From: Marinobacter sp. 2_MG-2023
Lineage (GTDB): Bacteria > Pseudomonadota > Gammaproteobacteria > Pseudomonadales > Oleiphilaceae
Length of the DNA stretch: 64,000 nt
Assembly (NCBI RefSeq): GCF_030546935.1
Contig: NZ_JAUOPH010000001.1
Location: 744,001-808,000, forward strand
Reading direction: 5' to 3'
The notes beneath the pieces were generated by a model. The model made no database searches. It had not been told where the DNA came from and saw nothing but the letters and a program-made list of their open reading frames with translations. Below, in pieces: positions 1 to 9,903 of this stretch. Position 1 is the stretch's first letter, and each line of letters starts with the position of its first letter. The translations under genes and the position numbers were made by a program.

Positions 1-746
1 GTTTTCTTTATGGCAACCAACATACCGCTCTTACCTTCAAGCACCCTGTCTTTCGGGACCCAGAAGGAAAACTGCAAATCCACTGAAGAAGGGCCGAATG
101 CAGTTACCAGCACCAAGGCTTTAGGCTCTTCCAGGCAGATGGGGTTCTTTTCTGCCAGCTCCAGCAACAGCTCCTCTACTTTCTCTGCATCTTCAGCATA
201 GGCAATCCCAACCTGAAGGTCGATTCTACGAATCGGAAAGCGTGAACGGTTAACAACCGGCGTTTTGATCAGGGTTTCGTTGGGAATGCGCACGTACAGG
301 TTGTCTCGGGTGCGTAGCTTTACGCTGAGCATATCGATTCCGACCACTTCCCCCATGATGGCTTCCACTTCAATGAAGTCACCGATTTCAAACGGTTTTT
401 CGACAAGCAGGAAGAGGCCACTGATCATATTCGAGGCAGACGTCTGCGACGCAAAACCTATGGCGACGGTAAGAATACCGGCCGCGCCCAACACGACGTC
501 CAGCGAAAACCCGGCTTCCCTGAGCGCCGCCACGCCAAACAGTAAAAAGATGACGTAAAACACCAGCCGCCGGACCATAACGGTGTGATGCCGGGAACTG
601 CGACTGGCCATCACCTTTGTCACACTGCGCGCAGCCAGCGAGGCGAGGACTATGCCAAGCACCAACAAAAAGCCAGTACTGATCCACTGCCCCCAGGCTA
701 CGCCGGAAAAGAAATTCATCGCACCCGTTTTCAGCCCTTCAGCCAC
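1..746 (-). CDS. MscS-family mechanosensitive ion channel (3' part missing)
   Basis: Small-conductance mechanosensitive channel of the inner membrane, which opens on hypo-osmotic shock. About 248 codons are visible; the C-terminus runs off the left edge. From the N-terminus there are two hydrophobic segments (near residues 13-30 and 50-65), then the pore-lining helix rich in Gly/Ala with the motif ILTVAIGFASQTSASNMISG, then the beta domain starting LVEKPFEIGDFIEVE. All are MscS hallmarks. I prefer the GTG at 746, which has a GGAG about ten bases upstream; an in-frame ATG lies at 719. The gene lies just downstream of the DUF432-like gene on the same strand (25 bp gap), so the two are probably cotranscribed. 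Family assignment is secure; the specific paralogue is not determined. Confidence 0.88.
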   Translation of the reverse strand, partial: MAEGLKTGAMNFFSGVAWGQWISTGFLLVLGIVLASLAARSVTKVMASRSSRHHTVMVRRLVFYVIFLLFGVAALREAGFSLDVVLGAAGILTVAIGFASQTSASNMISGLFLLVEKPFEIGDFIEVEAIMGEVVGIDMLSVKLRTRDNLYVRIPNETLIKTPVVNRSRFPIRRIDLQVGIAYAEDAEKVEELLLELAEKNPICLEEPKALVLVTAFGPSSVDLQFSFWVPKDRVLEGKSGMLVAIKK

Positions 747-770
747 AATGATTACTCCGCAGAATATGCA

Positions 771-1580
771 TTAACCAAACACCCGGTCGATGGCTCGCAC
801 CAGGCGCCCTCTGCTGGCTCTTTCCCGGGCCGGCGCCACTTGCTGGCATGGACCCGCAGACTTGAGTAAGCCCTCATCAACATGCAGGCTTGCTGAACTC
901 ATATCGGTTGCTACTTCTACCACCACACCCGGTGTCCAGAGCTCCCCGCGCTCACTCCGGTGTAGCGACAGCAGTGGCGTGGGCAGGCTGAAGCGTTCCA
1001 ACATCAGGGGCTCGGTCCTGCGATTAATAATCGTGACCGGTGTCACCGCCCGCCATGGCCGCTTTGGCACTGCCTCCAGCACTAGCCGGCCAAAGTTTGA
1101 CGACGCATAGCACAGCTCGCCTTCCATGGTGTTTCGCCCCACCCAAGTAAGAGAAGGAACCTCTAGGGGAATTTCGGTGAGAAGCGTCTGACTCTGCCCG
1201 ACACAGACTTTCATCCAGACAACCGTTCCCACGTAGATGGTACAGCGGGCACCGCCGGGAATGGTCAATGGGTGATAAGGACGAATGACCGTCGGAAGGT
1301 TAGCCACCGCCGGTACGAAAGTAACCGTTGACGAATCGCCCTCCCGGATAAAGCGCTGCAAAGATGCGCTTGTATGTGGCAGGTGATGGCCTATGGACTC
1401 GGTCCAGCCCACTGGGTCGGTTTCCGGCTCCCGGGTTTCCGTGCGCACTTGCCATTCTTTATCCAGTAGGGTGACCCACAACCGAACATGCCCAAGCCTA
1501 TGGTGCTGGGTTTGGCCAGACAAAAGCTGATAGGGTTGAGCCCATTCACCGTCACGCCGGCTTTCGGTTTCAGTATCCAT
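771..1580 (-). CDS. DUF432-like protein encoded upstream of MscS
   Basis: A 269-residue soluble protein with no signal peptide or membrane segment. Its composition is beta-rich, with patches such as YHPLTIPGGARCTIYVGT and IPLEVPSLTWVGRNT, and the C-terminus is basic. I associate it with DUF432, a family often found beside MscS genes, but this comes from memory of the family and is tentative. The start chosen is the ATG at 1580, preceded by GGAG about 13 bases upstream. A TTG-initiated extension to 1637 is possible but has no better ribosome site. The 25 bp gap to the channel gene suggests an operon, so a role in tuning or assembling the channel is plausible but unproven. Confidence 0.65.
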   Translation of the reverse strand: MDTETESRRDGEWAQPYQLLSGQTQHHRLGHVRLWVTLLDKEWQVRTETREPETDPVGWTESIGHHLPHTSASLQRFIREGDSSTVTFVPAVANLPTVIRPYHPLTIPGGARCTIYVGTVVWMKVCVGQSQTLLTEIPLEVPSLTWVGRNTMEGELCYASSNFGRLVLEAVPKRPWRAVTPVTIINRRTEPLMLERFSLPTPLLSLHRSERGELWTPGVVVEVATDMSSASLHVDEGLLKSAGPCQQVAPARERASRGRLVRAIDRVFG

Positions 1581-1736
1581 AAACGCTGTAAATCTCCGAC
1601 GAATACTGCAGGTAAAGTTGGAACAACTATAATCCAATCAGCGACCCTGGGCGAATATCCAACTATGTGATTTTATTACCTCAGTGCGATGTAATTACCC
1701 TTACATTCAAAGCCGGAAACCGATACGGAACAGACT

Positions 1737-3155
1737 ATGACGCAACTGGTATGGTTCAGAAACGACCTGCGAATAGCCGACAACGCCGCCCTCACCGCCG
1801 CCTGCAAAGAATCCCGAGCAGCGGGCGGTAACACAGGCGTTCGAGCCTGTTTCATTCTGACGCCCGCGCAATGGCAGGAGCACGACTGGTCACCGGCGCG
1901 GGTTCAGTTCGTTGTTGCCCACGCTAACGCTCTGGCTGAGCAACTGGCAGAGCTCGGTATACCGCTTACGTTTATCGAGGCTGAACGTTTCAGCGACAGC
2001 ATCAACGCCCTTGAAAGCCATTGCCGGGAACACAGTGTCAGCACGCTACACTTCAATGAAGAGTATGGCATCAACGAGCGCAAACGCGACAAGACGGTGA
2101 AGCACCGCTTTGATGAACTGGGTATCACTACCCGCAAGTACCGCGACCAGACGGTAGCGCCTGTAGGCGAAATACTGACCGGCCAGGGTGAACCCTATTC
2201 CGTGTTTACACCCTTTTCCCGTCGCTGGCGTACCTGGATTGATGAAACCCATCCCACGCTATACCCGGTAGCTGAACCCCAGGGCAAGGCCATTCAGCCT
2301 GAGCGTATTACAAACATTCCTGAAGGCTTTGAAGGTGCCCCGCCAGCTCTGGTAGAAACCGGTGAGAATGCTGCTCACTCACAGCTGGAGCACTTCCTCA
2401 GCGAGCATGGTGGCACCTACAAGGAACGCAGAGACTTCCCTGCTTTTGATGGCACCAGTCAGCTCTCCCCTTACCTGGCAAACGGCGTACTCTCCGGCCG
2501 ACAGTGCCTGATTGCAGCGCGCCAAGCACAGGGAATGGGTGGCAACCAGGAAGGCCTGGCTACCTGGGTTAATGAGATCGCCTGGCGGGATTTCTATATC
2601 CATACCCTTTACCACTGCCCTCGGGTGAGCATGCACCGCGCCTTCAAGCCCGAGACCGAAGCATTACAATGGAATGATCCAGATAAGCATTTCGAGGCGT
2701 GGAAAGCCGGCAAAACCGGCATCCCTCTGGTAGACGCCGCCATGCGCCAGCTCAACCAGACCGGCTGGATGCACAACCGTTTGCGTATGGTCACGGCGAT
2801 GTTTCTGACGAAAAATCTGTTTATCGACTGGCGGCTGGGAGAGGCTTATTTTATGTCAAAACTGGTGGACGGCTTCCTGGCCTCCAACAACGGCGGCTGG
2901 CAGTGGAGCGCATCGACCGGCACAGACTCAGCGCCTTACTTTCGGGTGTTCAACCCGGTTACCCAGAGCGAGCGTTTTGATCCAAAGGGCGAGTTTATCC
3001 GCGAGTGGGTACCTGAGTTGGCGAAGCTGGATAACAAGCGCATTCACGATCCGTCAAAAGGCGGTGTTATTCCTGGCGGGTATCCCCGGCCTATTGTTGA
3101 TTTGAAAGAGAGCAGAAAAGAGGCAATCGCGAAGTTCCAGGCACTAAAAGACTAG
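1737..3155 (+). CDS. phrB: Deoxyribodipyrimidine photolyase
   Basis: Light-dependent flavoenzyme that splits cyclobutane pyrimidine dimers in DNA. The 472-residue length is normal for class I enzymes. The N-terminal alpha/beta antenna domain begins MTQLVWFRNDLR, the usual photolyase start. The FAD-binding helical domain carries WVNEIAWRDF near residue 277 and NNGGWQWSASTGTD near residue 383, which hold the FAD and the electron-transfer tryptophans. It is divergent from the DUF432/MscS pair, with a 156 bp intergenic region (1581-1736) in which I see no strong promoter. The antenna chromophore cannot be told from sequence alone. No neighbouring regulator such as an MerR-type light sensor is present. 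Confidence 0.93.
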   Translation: MTQLVWFRNDLRIADNAALTAACKESRAAGGNTGVRACFILTPAQWQEHDWSPARVQFVVAHANALAEQLAELGIPLTFIEAERFSDSINALESHCREHSVSTLHFNEEYGINERKRDKTVKHRFDELGITTRKYRDQTVAPVGEILTGQGEPYSVFTPFSRRWRTWIDETHPTLYPVAEPQGKAIQPERITNIPEGFEGAPPALVETGENAAHSQLEHFLSEHGGTYKERRDFPAFDGTSQLSPYLANGVLSGRQCLIAARQAQGMGGNQEGLATWVNEIAWRDFYIHTLYHCPRVSMHRAFKPETEALQWNDPDKHFEAWKAGKTGIPLVDAAMRQLNQTGWMHNRLRMVTAMFLTKNLFIDWRLGEAYFMSKLVDGFLASNNGGWQWSASTGTDSAPYFRVFNPVTQSERFDPKGEFIREWVPELAKLDNKRIHDPSKGGVIPGGYPRPIVDLKESRKEAIAKFQALKD

Positions 3156-3172
3156 ACTGATAAACAGTGTAG

Positions 3173-3285
3173 AAGCGGGCGTGGGAGGGGAGCTTCCAAA
3201 ACCGTGCGGAGCCATGGATGGCGGAGCCGAGCGTACAAGGACGTATTCACAGCGTGTTTTGGAGGGTCCCCTCCCGCACCCGCTT
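3173..3285. repeat. Imperfect inverted repeat, candidate dispersed intergenic element
   Basis: Two 30-base arms, 3173-3202 and 3256-3285, are inverted complements at 26 of 30 positions; three of the four differences give G-T pairs. They flank a 53-base centre containing its own short dyad around GGAGCCATGGATGGC. The element fills most of the gap between the convergent phrB and moeB genes. The centre, with phrases such as GAGCGTACAAGGACGTATTC, resembles intergenic repeats I have seen in marine gammaproteobacteria; that resemblance is recollection. No second copy is evident in this window. It could also act as a bidirectional terminator, though there is no T tract. Confidence 0.6.
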
Positions 3286-3296
3286 CGGCCAGACTG

Positions 3297-4049
3297 TTAA
3301 TGTTTCGAGCCACAAACCGGACAATCGGGGTCTTTTGTAAGCTTCATTTCACGCCACTGCATTTCCCAGGCATCCAGAATCAGCAACCGGCCCACAAGTG
3401 GCTTGCCTACGCCGGAAATTACCTTGATAGCCTCCATGGCCTGGGCAGAACCGATCATACCAACAAGCGGCGCGATCACGCCTGCCTCAGAACAGGTCAG
3501 GTCTTCATTGCCTTGCTCTGGATATAAACAGTGGTAACACGGGGATTCGGGATCACGGCTGTCGTAGACGCTGAGCTGGCCCTCACCTCGGATGGCTGCG
3601 CCTGAAACGAGCGGAACGCCCGCAGCTACACAGGCGCGGTTCAGCGCAAACCGGGTGGCGAAATTATCGGAACAATCTAAAGCAAGACTGGCCTCGGCAA
3701 CTTCCCGGGCGAAGTCGTCCTGCTCAAGGCGACGGTTAACCACAGAAATGGACACTGCCGGATTGATACTGCGCACCCGGGCAGCCAGGGTTTCTGCTTT
3801 TGATTGACCAATCTGGGCCGTCTCAAACGCTATCTGCCGCTGCAGGTTGGCCAGTTCAATAACGTCATCATCTACCAGTGTTATGTGGCCAACTCCCGCT
3901 GCACCCAGATAAAGCGAAACCGGGCAGCCCAGGCCGCCGGCGCCGACCACCAGTACTCGGGCGGATTTCAAAGCTTCCTGGCCGGCGATATCAAAACGCG
4001 GCATCAAAATCTGGCGACTGAAGCGCAGGAGTTCTTCATCATTGAGCAT
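3297..4049 (-). CDS. moeB: Molybdopterin-synthase adenylyltransferase (MoeB/HesA/ThiF family)
   Basis: E1-like enzyme that adenylates the C-terminal glycine of a ubiquitin-like sulfur carrier, MoaD in molybdopterin synthesis or ThiS in some species. It is 250 residues long. The Rossmann nucleotide loop is GAGGLG at residues 36-41. A structural zinc site is formed by CYHC and the C-terminal CPVC pair (Cys243 and Cys246). Last gene of the hemA-prfA-prmC-moeB string; its ATG overlaps the end of prmC by 11 bases, so translation is probably coupled. No moaD, moaE or thiS lies nearby, so the sulfur-carrier partner cannot be assigned here. Confidence 0.85.
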   Translation of the reverse strand: MLNDEELLRFSRQILMPRFDIAGQEALKSARVLVVGAGGLGCPVSLYLGAAGVGHITLVDDDVIELANLQRQIAFETAQIGQSKAETLAARVRSINPAVSISVVNRRLEQDDFAREVAEASLALDCSDNFATRFALNRACVAAGVPLVSGAAIRGEGQLSVYDSRDPESPCYHCLYPEQGNEDLTCSEAGVIAPLVGMIGSAQAMEAIKVISGVGKPLVGRLLILDAWEMQWREMKLTKDPDCPVCGSKH

Positions 4050-4905
4050 GGAGGGCTCCTTTTCGGGGCCACTGCCCCAGGGTCATGCGGTCGTTACCGC
4101 CGTAGTCTTTCCGGCTTTCCACCTTAGCAAACCCTCGGGTGGTGAGCAGCCCTCGAACAGCATCGGCCTGATCAAATCCGTGCTCCAGAAGCAGCCAGCC
4201 TTCTGCATTCAACCAGTCAGGCGCTTCACTCACAATCAGGCGGATATCATCAAGTCCATCCGCTCCGGATACCAGCGCAGTGGCCGGCTCAAAGCGAACA
4301 TCGCCTTCGCCGAGGTGATGGTCGCCTGAAGCGATGTAAGGTGGATTGGAGACAATCAGGTCAAAACGGCCAGCGGGCAACCCGGCAAACCAGCGGCTTC
4401 GAAAAACGTCCACCGGCAACTCCAGCTGGCTGGCATTTGCCTGAGCCAATGCCACCGCATCGTCCATCAGGTCACAGGCGCTGATTACCCAGCCAGGCCG
4501 CTCGCTGGCCAGTGCCAGAGCGATGGCCCCGGTACCAGTACCAAGATCAACAACTCGGGCATGGGCAGGCAAAGGCAATTCCAGCGCCTGCTCCACCAGA
4601 CATTCCGTATCCGGGCGTGGAATGAGAGTGCTGCTGCTGACTTTGAATGGAAGTGACCAGAACTCCTGATGACCTAACAGGTAGGCGACTGGCATCCCCT
4701 GCACACGCTTTTTTACAAGGTCTTCAAATTCTGTCGCCAGCGGAGCACTCACTTCGCGCTCGGGAAAAGCCCGGAAGCCAGAGCGGCTCAGGCCGGTTAC
4801 CTGGGCAAGAAGCAACTCGGCATCGAGCCGCGCAGTATCACCGGCAATCCGGGACACGGCACGGTCCAGTAACTCGCTGCAGGTAAGTGAGGATTTACTC
4901 GTCAT
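4039..4905 (-). CDS. prmC: Release factor glutamine N5-methyltransferase
   Basis: Methylates the glutamine of the GGQ motif in RF1 and RF2, which speeds peptide release. The protein has 288 residues. An N-terminal helical recognition domain is followed by the SAM-binding motif [11 protein letters not shown] near residues 120-130 and the catalytic NPPY at 187-190, diagnostic for amide N-methyltransferases. The start is the ATG at 4905, which overlaps the end of prfA by 11 bases; an upstream-extended reading from 4980 would lie inside prfA and is rejected. It sits directly after its substrate gene prfA, the normal arrangement in proteobacteria. Confidence 0.93.
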   Translation of the reverse strand: MTSKSSLTCSELLDRAVSRIAGDTARLDAELLLAQVTGLSRSGFRAFPEREVSAPLATEFEDLVKKRVQGMPVAYLLGHQEFWSLPFKVSSSTLIPRPDTECLVEQALELPLPAHARVVDLGTGTGAIALALASERPGWVISACDLMDDAVALAQANASQLELPVDVFRSRWFAGLPAGRFDLIVSNPPYIASGDHHLGEGDVRFEPATALVSGADGLDDIRLIVSEAPDWLNAEGWLLLEHGFDQADAVRGLLTTRGFAKVESRKDYGGNDRMTLGQWPRKGALHAQ

Positions 4906-5983
4906 CAGAAAGCGTGGCCAGAAGCTCCGCCTGATGCTCTTGCTGAAGCGGCACAACCACGGCATCCAGATCACCCGCAATCACATCATCAAGCTTGTAA
5001 AGGGTGAGATTGATCCGATGGTCCGTTACCCGGCCCTGGGGGAAGTTATAAGTGCGGATACGTTCAGAGCGGTCGCCGCTGCCCACAAGGCTTTTGCGGG
5101 TTTCGGCCATGGTTTTCTGCTGCCGCTCAGTTTCAACATTCTGTAGCCTGGAGGCCAGAAAGCTCATGGCTTTGGCCCGGTTTTTATGCTGCGAGCGCTC
5201 TTCCTGACACTCCACCACAATACCGGTTGGCAGGTGGGTAATCCGGATGGCGGAGTCGGTTTTGTTAACGTGCTGGCCACCCGCACCCGAGGAACGGAAC
5301 GTATCCACGCGCAAGTCGGCTTTGTTGATCTCGATTGCTTCGGCCTCATCGGCTTCTGGCATAACGGCAACGGTACAGGCAGAGGTGTGAATACGACCCT
5401 GAGATTCGGTTTCGGGCACCCTTTGTACCCGGTGTGCGCCGGATTCAAATTTCAGCGCACCGTAAACAGCGTCACCCGCAACACGGGCAATCACTTCTTT
5501 GAAACCACCGTGCTCGCCCTCGTTCTCACTCAGTACTTCGACCTGCCAGCGCCTGCGCTCAGCATAGCGGCTGTACATGCGAAAAAGATCTCCGGCAAAA
5601 ATGGCAGCTTCATCACCACCGGTCCCCGCACGGATTTCCAGGAACACGTTTTTGCCATCATTGGGGTCTTTTGGCAGCATCAGGCGCTGCAGTTCTTCAT
5701 CCAGTTCTTCGGTTTTCTGCTCAGCAGTTTCGAGTTCTTCTGCGGCCATTTCGCGCATATCCGCATCGCCGTCTTTGGCCAGCTCCTTTGCCTCGCTGAC
5801 ATCCTCCAGCGATTGTTTCCACGACTTGAAGCACTGCACCACAGGCTCAATCTCGGAATACTCCCGGGACAATTCCCGAAACTTGTCCTGTTGGGCGATG
5901 GTTGCCGGATCGCTGAGCAAAGCACTCACCTCCTCGTAGCGTTCAATTAGTTGCTCGAGGCGGGACTGTATCGATGGTTTCAT
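4895..5983 (-). CDS. prfA: Peptide chain release factor 1
   Basis: RF1 recognises UAA and UAG stop codons and triggers hydrolysis of peptidyl-tRNA. At 362 residues it has the usual length. The stop-codon-reading tripeptide is PET near residue 188, the RF1-type PxT (RF2 has SPF). The catalytic GGQ lies in [15 protein letters not shown] near residue 235, the glutamine being the target of the neighbouring PrmC. The ATG overlaps the hemA stop as ATGA, a four-base coupling. Nothing unusual. Confidence 0.96.
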   Translation of the reverse strand: MKPSIQSRLEQLIERYEEVSALLSDPATIAQQDKFRELSREYSEIEPVVQCFKSWKQSLEDVSEAKELAKDGDADMREMAAEELETAEQKTEELDEELQRLMLPKDPNDGKNVFLEIRAGTGGDEAAIFAGDLFRMYSRYAERRRWQVEVLSENEGEHGGFKEVIARVAGDAVYGALKFESGAHRVQRVPETESQGRIHTSACTVAVMPEADEAEAIEINKADLRVDTFRSSGAGGQHVNKTDSAIRITHLPTGIVVECQEERSQHKNRAKAMSFLASRLQNVETERQQKTMAETRKSLVGSGDRSERIRTYNFPQGRVTDHRINLTLYKLDDVIAGDLDAVVVPLQQEHQAELLATLSDDE

Positions 5984-7269
5984 AGTTTTTCCGGGGTGGT
6001 CGTCGCGTCTGCGTCCAACACATCAAGCTGATGCAGCTCTCTGAGCCATTCAGTCACCTCGGCGCGCCCTTCGGTGGTGGCCTTGCGAACCTGTATCGAA
6101 GGCTCATGCAGGAGTTTGTTTGTAAGGCCTCGCGCCAGGCTGCGCAACGCTGTTTCGGGATCGCCGCCATTACGCAAAGCGCGCAGGGCTTTTTCGGTTT
6201 CCAGATCTCGCAACACTTCCGCACGCTGCCGGAACTGTTTCAGCGTAGAAACCGCATCCAGTGCGCGGAGCTGGCTGAGGAACTCCTGCACACCGGCAGT
6301 TATGAGATTTTCCGCTTCACGGGCCGCGCCCTCGCGGGTACGAAGATTTTCTTCGATCACCTGGCGCAAATCATCAACGGTATAGAGATACACATCCGCC
6401 AGGGAAGCCACTTCGGGCTCAATATCCCTGGGCACAGCAATATCCACCATGAAAAACGGCCGGTGCTTGCGTTTTTTAAGCGAACGCTCAACCGCGCCCT
6501 TGCCAAGAATAGGCAGTGGGCTGGCAGTGGATGAAATAATGATATCGACATCCGCAAGATAATCCGGAATCTCCGATAGGGTGATACCCCGGCCGCCTCT
6601 GGATTCTGCCAGCGCCTGAGCGCGTTCCAGGGTGCGGTTAGCAACAATGAAATCCTTTACGCCGGCATCGGCAAGGTGGCGTGCAACCAATTCGATGGTT
6701 TTGCCTGCGCCAATCAGCAGCGCCTTATTCTTCGACATATCCGCAAAAATACGATGGGCCATGCTCACGGCGGCATAAGCCACAGAAACCGGATTCTCGC
6801 CAATGGCGGTCTGTGTTCGAACGCGTTTGGCAACGGAGAAGGTTTGCTCAAACATGCGGGACAAGAAGGATCCACTCCCGCCGTGTTCCCGGGCCAGAGC
6901 ATAGGCATCCTTCAGCTGGCCGAATATCTGGGGCTCACCCAAAACCATGGAATCCAGCCCGGCGGCAACCCGCATCATGTGCCGCACCGCATCTGCATCG
7001 CGATGAATATAGAGCACTTCTTCGAGCTCGGCTGCCTCCAGATCGTGGAAGCCTGCCAGCCAGCGCAACACCAACGGCGCGCAGTCGTCATCGCCCGCCA
7101 GGTAGAGTTCAGTGCGATTACAGGTAGAAAGAATGGCCGCCTCAGTGGCGCCAGAAGCCGCACGCAGCTCAGAAAACGCCTCGGACATACGCTCAGGCGT
7201 AAAGGCAACTCGCTCCCGTAACTCAACAGGGGCGGTGCGATGGTTGATTCCCAGCGTTAGCAGTGCCAT
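5980..7269 (-). CDS. hemA: Glutamyl-tRNA reductase
   Basis: First committed enzyme of C5-pathway tetrapyrrole synthesis: it reduces Glu-tRNA(Glu) to glutamate-1-semialdehyde using NADPH. The 429-residue protein begins [20 protein letters not shown], typical of the family, with catalytic Cys50 in STCNRTELY. The NADPH domain contains [16 protein letters not shown], and a C-terminal helical dimerisation domain follows. First gene of the leftward hemA-prfA-prmC-moeB operon. It is divergent from the TPR lipoprotein gene, with control regions for both in 7270-7507. A weak GGA lies about 14 bases upstream of the ATG, so the ribosome site is poor. Confidence 0.95.
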   Translation of the reverse strand: MALLTLGINHRTAPVELRERVAFTPERMSEAFSELRAASGATEAAILSTCNRTELYLAGDDDCAPLVLRWLAGFHDLEAAELEEVLYIHRDADAVRHMMRVAAGLDSMVLGEPQIFGQLKDAYALAREHGGSGSFLSRMFEQTFSVAKRVRTQTAIGENPVSVAYAAVSMAHRIFADMSKNKALLIGAGKTIELVARHLADAGVKDFIVANRTLERAQALAESRGGRGITLSEIPDYLADVDIIISSTASPLPILGKGAVERSLKKRKHRPFFMVDIAVPRDIEPEVASLADVYLYTVDDLRQVIEENLRTREGAAREAENLITAGVQEFLSQLRALDAVSTLKQFRQRAEVLRDLETEKALRALRNGGDPETALRSLARGLTNKLLHEPSIQVRKATTEGRAEVTEWLRELHQLDVLDADATTTPEKL

Positions 7270-7507
7270 TTAATGGTTATACAATCCTTTAACGGTGAGC
7301 TGTGTAAACAAGCGCCATTTTGCAGGCATTTTAGCCGCCAGAGCCTTCAGCTGCCACCCCAAACAGCCAGTGCTTCGGGAAGTGCGGACAGGTTGGGCAA
7401 GAACAGGAGCTTATGCCATTATAGGGAACCGGTCCCCGACTCAGCTCAATAAAACGAGAGATCCCGGGTTATTCAAGATGCGTAGTCGACAAATCACGGG
7501 AAGTTGC

Positions 7508-9268
7508 ATGCACAAATCCGCACTGCTTTTGGTTACCTGCCTGTTCGCCCTCTCACTGGCAGGTTGCGCCAGTATAACCGGTTCGGGGGACACAACCGCC
7601 CTCGACGATCCAACCCCCAAGAACGAACAGAAAGGTATCGGGCAAGCAAGCAGCGAGCCGCCCGTCGAATACGCCGATTTTGAGCCGGAAACCCTTTATC
7701 TTCTCCTCTCAGCTGAAATTGCAGCACAGCGGGGCAGGTATGACGTCACGCTGGTCAACTACCTCCGAGCCGCGCAGCAGTCCCGGGACAAGAATGTTAT
7801 TGAGCGCGCCATGCGTATTGCCCAGTCGCTCAATAGCGACAACGCCCAGAAGCAGCTGGCAGAGTTATGGCTCGACGTGGACCCCGACAACCTCCAGGCG
7901 CTGAGGGTTTCGGCCATTCAATCCGTAAAACGCAATGACCTCGAAGCTGCGCTGGGCTACATGGAGCAGATTCTGGACCAGGGCGGCGACGCAGATTTTG
8001 ACAGCCTTGCTGCCATGGCAGCAAACCTTCCTCCGGAACAGCAGGTGGAGTTGCTGGGGCTGTATGAAGAGATGGCAAGTCGCCACCCGGACACACCGGA
8101 ACTGGAATACAGCATCGCCTTGTTGCTGAAAATCACCGGCCAACCTGAAGCCGCCCTTCGTCGCCTGGAACCTCTGCTGGCAAACAAGCCCAATTTCCAG
8201 CCTGCCATTATCCTCAAAGGCGACCTTCTGTATCAGGCCGGGCAAACGGTCGAAGCCCTCGACCACCTATTGATAAATACCCGACGGTTCCCGGCAAACC
8301 GGCAGATGGGCACTCTGTACGGTCGCATGCTCATCAGTGAAGGTGAACTGCAGGCCGCTCAGGATGAATTCAACCGTCTGGTGCAACGTTACCCGGACAA
8401 CCCCGGCCTGAGGCTTTCGCACGCCCTTGTTGCGCTCGAAAATGGGCAACCGGAACTAGCGAAAGAAGAACTTACACAACTCACAGAGCAAGGCCATCAC
8501 ACCAGCGAAGCCAGCTATTATCTCGGGCGAATTGAAGATGAAGCTGGTAATACTGAACAGGCCATCGGGTACTATCAAAGCGTGGAACAGGGCAACTACT
8601 ATCTGCCATCCCTGGCCCGGGCCAGCACCTTGCTGGCGACGGAAGGCAGGCTCGACGAAGCACTTGAAAATATTCGCTCCCTGCGGGATGCCAACCCTGA
8701 GGCAGCAGAAAATTTCTGGCTGCTTGAGGTAAACCTGCTGCTCGATCAGGGGCTGAATCAAGAGGCGCTCGAGGTTGGCTCCAATGCACTTGAAGACTTC
8801 CCCGAGAACATACAACTGCGTTATGCGAGGGCTATGCTTTTCGACACTATGGAGCAGCCAGGCAAAGCCGAAGAAGACCTCAAACAAATTATTGCAAACG
8901 ACCCCGAAAATGCCGTGGCGCTCAACGCCTTGGGATACATTCTCGCAATCCGCACCGAGCGGCTTAAAGAAGCCCGCGGCTACATCGAAAAGGCGCTAAC
9001 GCTGGACCCGAACAACCCTGCCATTCTCGACAGCATGGGGTGGATTCTGTTTCAGGAAGGCCAGATCGAGCCCGCGCTGGATTATCTGTCCCGCGCGTGG
9101 GCTGCCTACCCCGATCCGGAGGTCGCTGCCCATTACGGTGAAGCTTTGTGGATGAGCGGCGCAGAGGAGCAGGCGCAGATTATCTGGAAGGAAGGGCTTG
9201 AGCAGGATTCGGATCACACCATATTACGCGAAACGATTGAGCGGCTGACCGGCAATGGTGACCAGTGA
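7508..9268 (+). CDS. TPR-repeat lipoprotein upstream of lolB
   Basis: A 586-residue envelope protein made almost wholly of tetratricopeptide repeats. The start at 7508 gives a lipoprotein signal MHKSALLLVTCLFALSLAGC, with the lipobox LAGC; GGGAAG lies just upstream. Longer readings from 7295 or 7478 add sequence unlike a signal peptide. TPR-like units such as NPAILDSMGWILFQEGQIEPALDYL recur along the protein, most clearly in the last third. In Pseudomonas the equivalent gene also sits between hemA and lolB. Its stop shares one base with the lolB start (TGATG). An outer-membrane scaffold role is inferred; no enzyme motif is seen. Confidence 0.85.
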   Translation: MHKSALLLVTCLFALSLAGCASITGSGDTTALDDPTPKNEQKGIGQASSEPPVEYADFEPETLYLLLSAEIAAQRGRYDVTLVNYLRAAQQSRDKNVIERAMRIAQSLNSDNAQKQLAELWLDVDPDNLQALRVSAIQSVKRNDLEAALGYMEQILDQGGDADFDSLAAMAANLPPEQQVELLGLYEEMASRHPDTPELEYSIALLLKITGQPEAALRRLEPLLANKPNFQPAIILKGDLLYQAGQTVEALDHLLINTRRFPANRQMGTLYGRMLISEGELQAAQDEFNRLVQRYPDNPGLRLSHALVALENGQPELAKEELTQLTEQGHHTSEASYYLGRIEDEAGNTEQAIGYYQSVEQGNYYLPSLARASTLLATEGRLDEALENIRSLRDANPEAAENFWLLEVNLLLDQGLNQEALEVGSNALEDFPENIQLRYARAMLFDTMEQPGKAEEDLKQIIANDPENAVALNALGYILAIRTERLKEARGYIEKALTLDPNNPAILDSMGWILFQEGQIEPALDYLSRAWAAYPDPEVAAHYGEALWMSGAEEQAQIIWKEGLEQDSDHTILRETIERLTGNGDQ

Positions 9269-9903
9269 TGGGGCGGCTCATTCGCTCCTGGGCAGCCTTA
9301 TTGCTGATTGCAGGGCTTAGCGCCTGCACCACCATCCAGCTTGAACCTCTGCCGGATGGCATGACAGATCAGCCGCCCGCCGACTGGCAGGATCGCTCAG
9401 TAAGGCTCAGCCAGTTTGATCACTGGCAATTATCAGGAAAACTGGCTGTGCGCCAGCCTTCGGACAGCGGCACCGCCATCATCAACCACTGGATACAAGA
9501 GGGCGAGGCATACGACCTCGCCTTATCGTCATCGTTTCTCGGGATGGGCAGTACAAACCTTAAAGGTGTGCCTGGGTTCATTGAACTTACACTTCCGAAT
9601 GGTGACAACTACAGTTCCGGCGACCCGGACGCGCTGATGCAAGCGGCCACTGGCTGGCAACTCCCCCTGGAGAGCATGACCTGGTGGATACGCGGCCTCC
9701 CGGCACCTGGCGGTGACTTCCGACTGCTGTTTAACGACCGTGGTGAATTGACCCTGATTCGCCAGGCTGGCTGGGAAATCCGCTACGACCGCTGGCATGC
9801 GCTGGAAGGCAACACCCCTGCTCTGCCCGCACGGATTACTGCACTTAAAGAAGATAAGCGGGTGCGTGTGGTGGTGAGCAGTTGGCAGGACCTGACGCCG
9901 TGA
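9268..9903 (+). CDS. lolB: Outer-membrane lipoprotein insertion protein LolB
   Basis: Receives lipoproteins from periplasmic LolA and inserts them into the inner leaflet of the outer membrane; it is itself a lipoprotein. About 211 residues. The signal ends in the lipobox LSAC (…[12 protein letters not shown]). The body has LolB features: [23 protein letters not shown] near residue 50 and the C-terminal [22 protein letters not shown]. It starts with ATG at 9268, coupled to the preceding stop. Its own stop overlaps the ispE GTG start by four bases. Confidence 0.92.
   Translation: MGRLIRSWAALLLIAGLSACTTIQLEPLPDGMTDQPPADWQDRSVRLSQFDHWQLSGKLAVRQPSDSGTAIINHWIQEGEAYDLALSSSFLGMGSTNLKGVPGFIELTLPNGDNYSSGDPDALMQAATGWQLPLESMTWWIRGLPAPGGDFRLLFNDRGELTLIRQAGWEIRYDRWHALEGNTPALPARITALKEDKRVRVVVSSWQDLTP

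Noticed and set aside
388-687. Possible frameshift in the channel gene
   Set aside because: Another minus-strand frame is open here, but the MscS frame is continuous from 746 to the window edge.
5186-5950. Open frame of 254 codons opposite prfA
   Set aside because: RF1 is unambiguous and the antisense reading has no supporting start site or motif.
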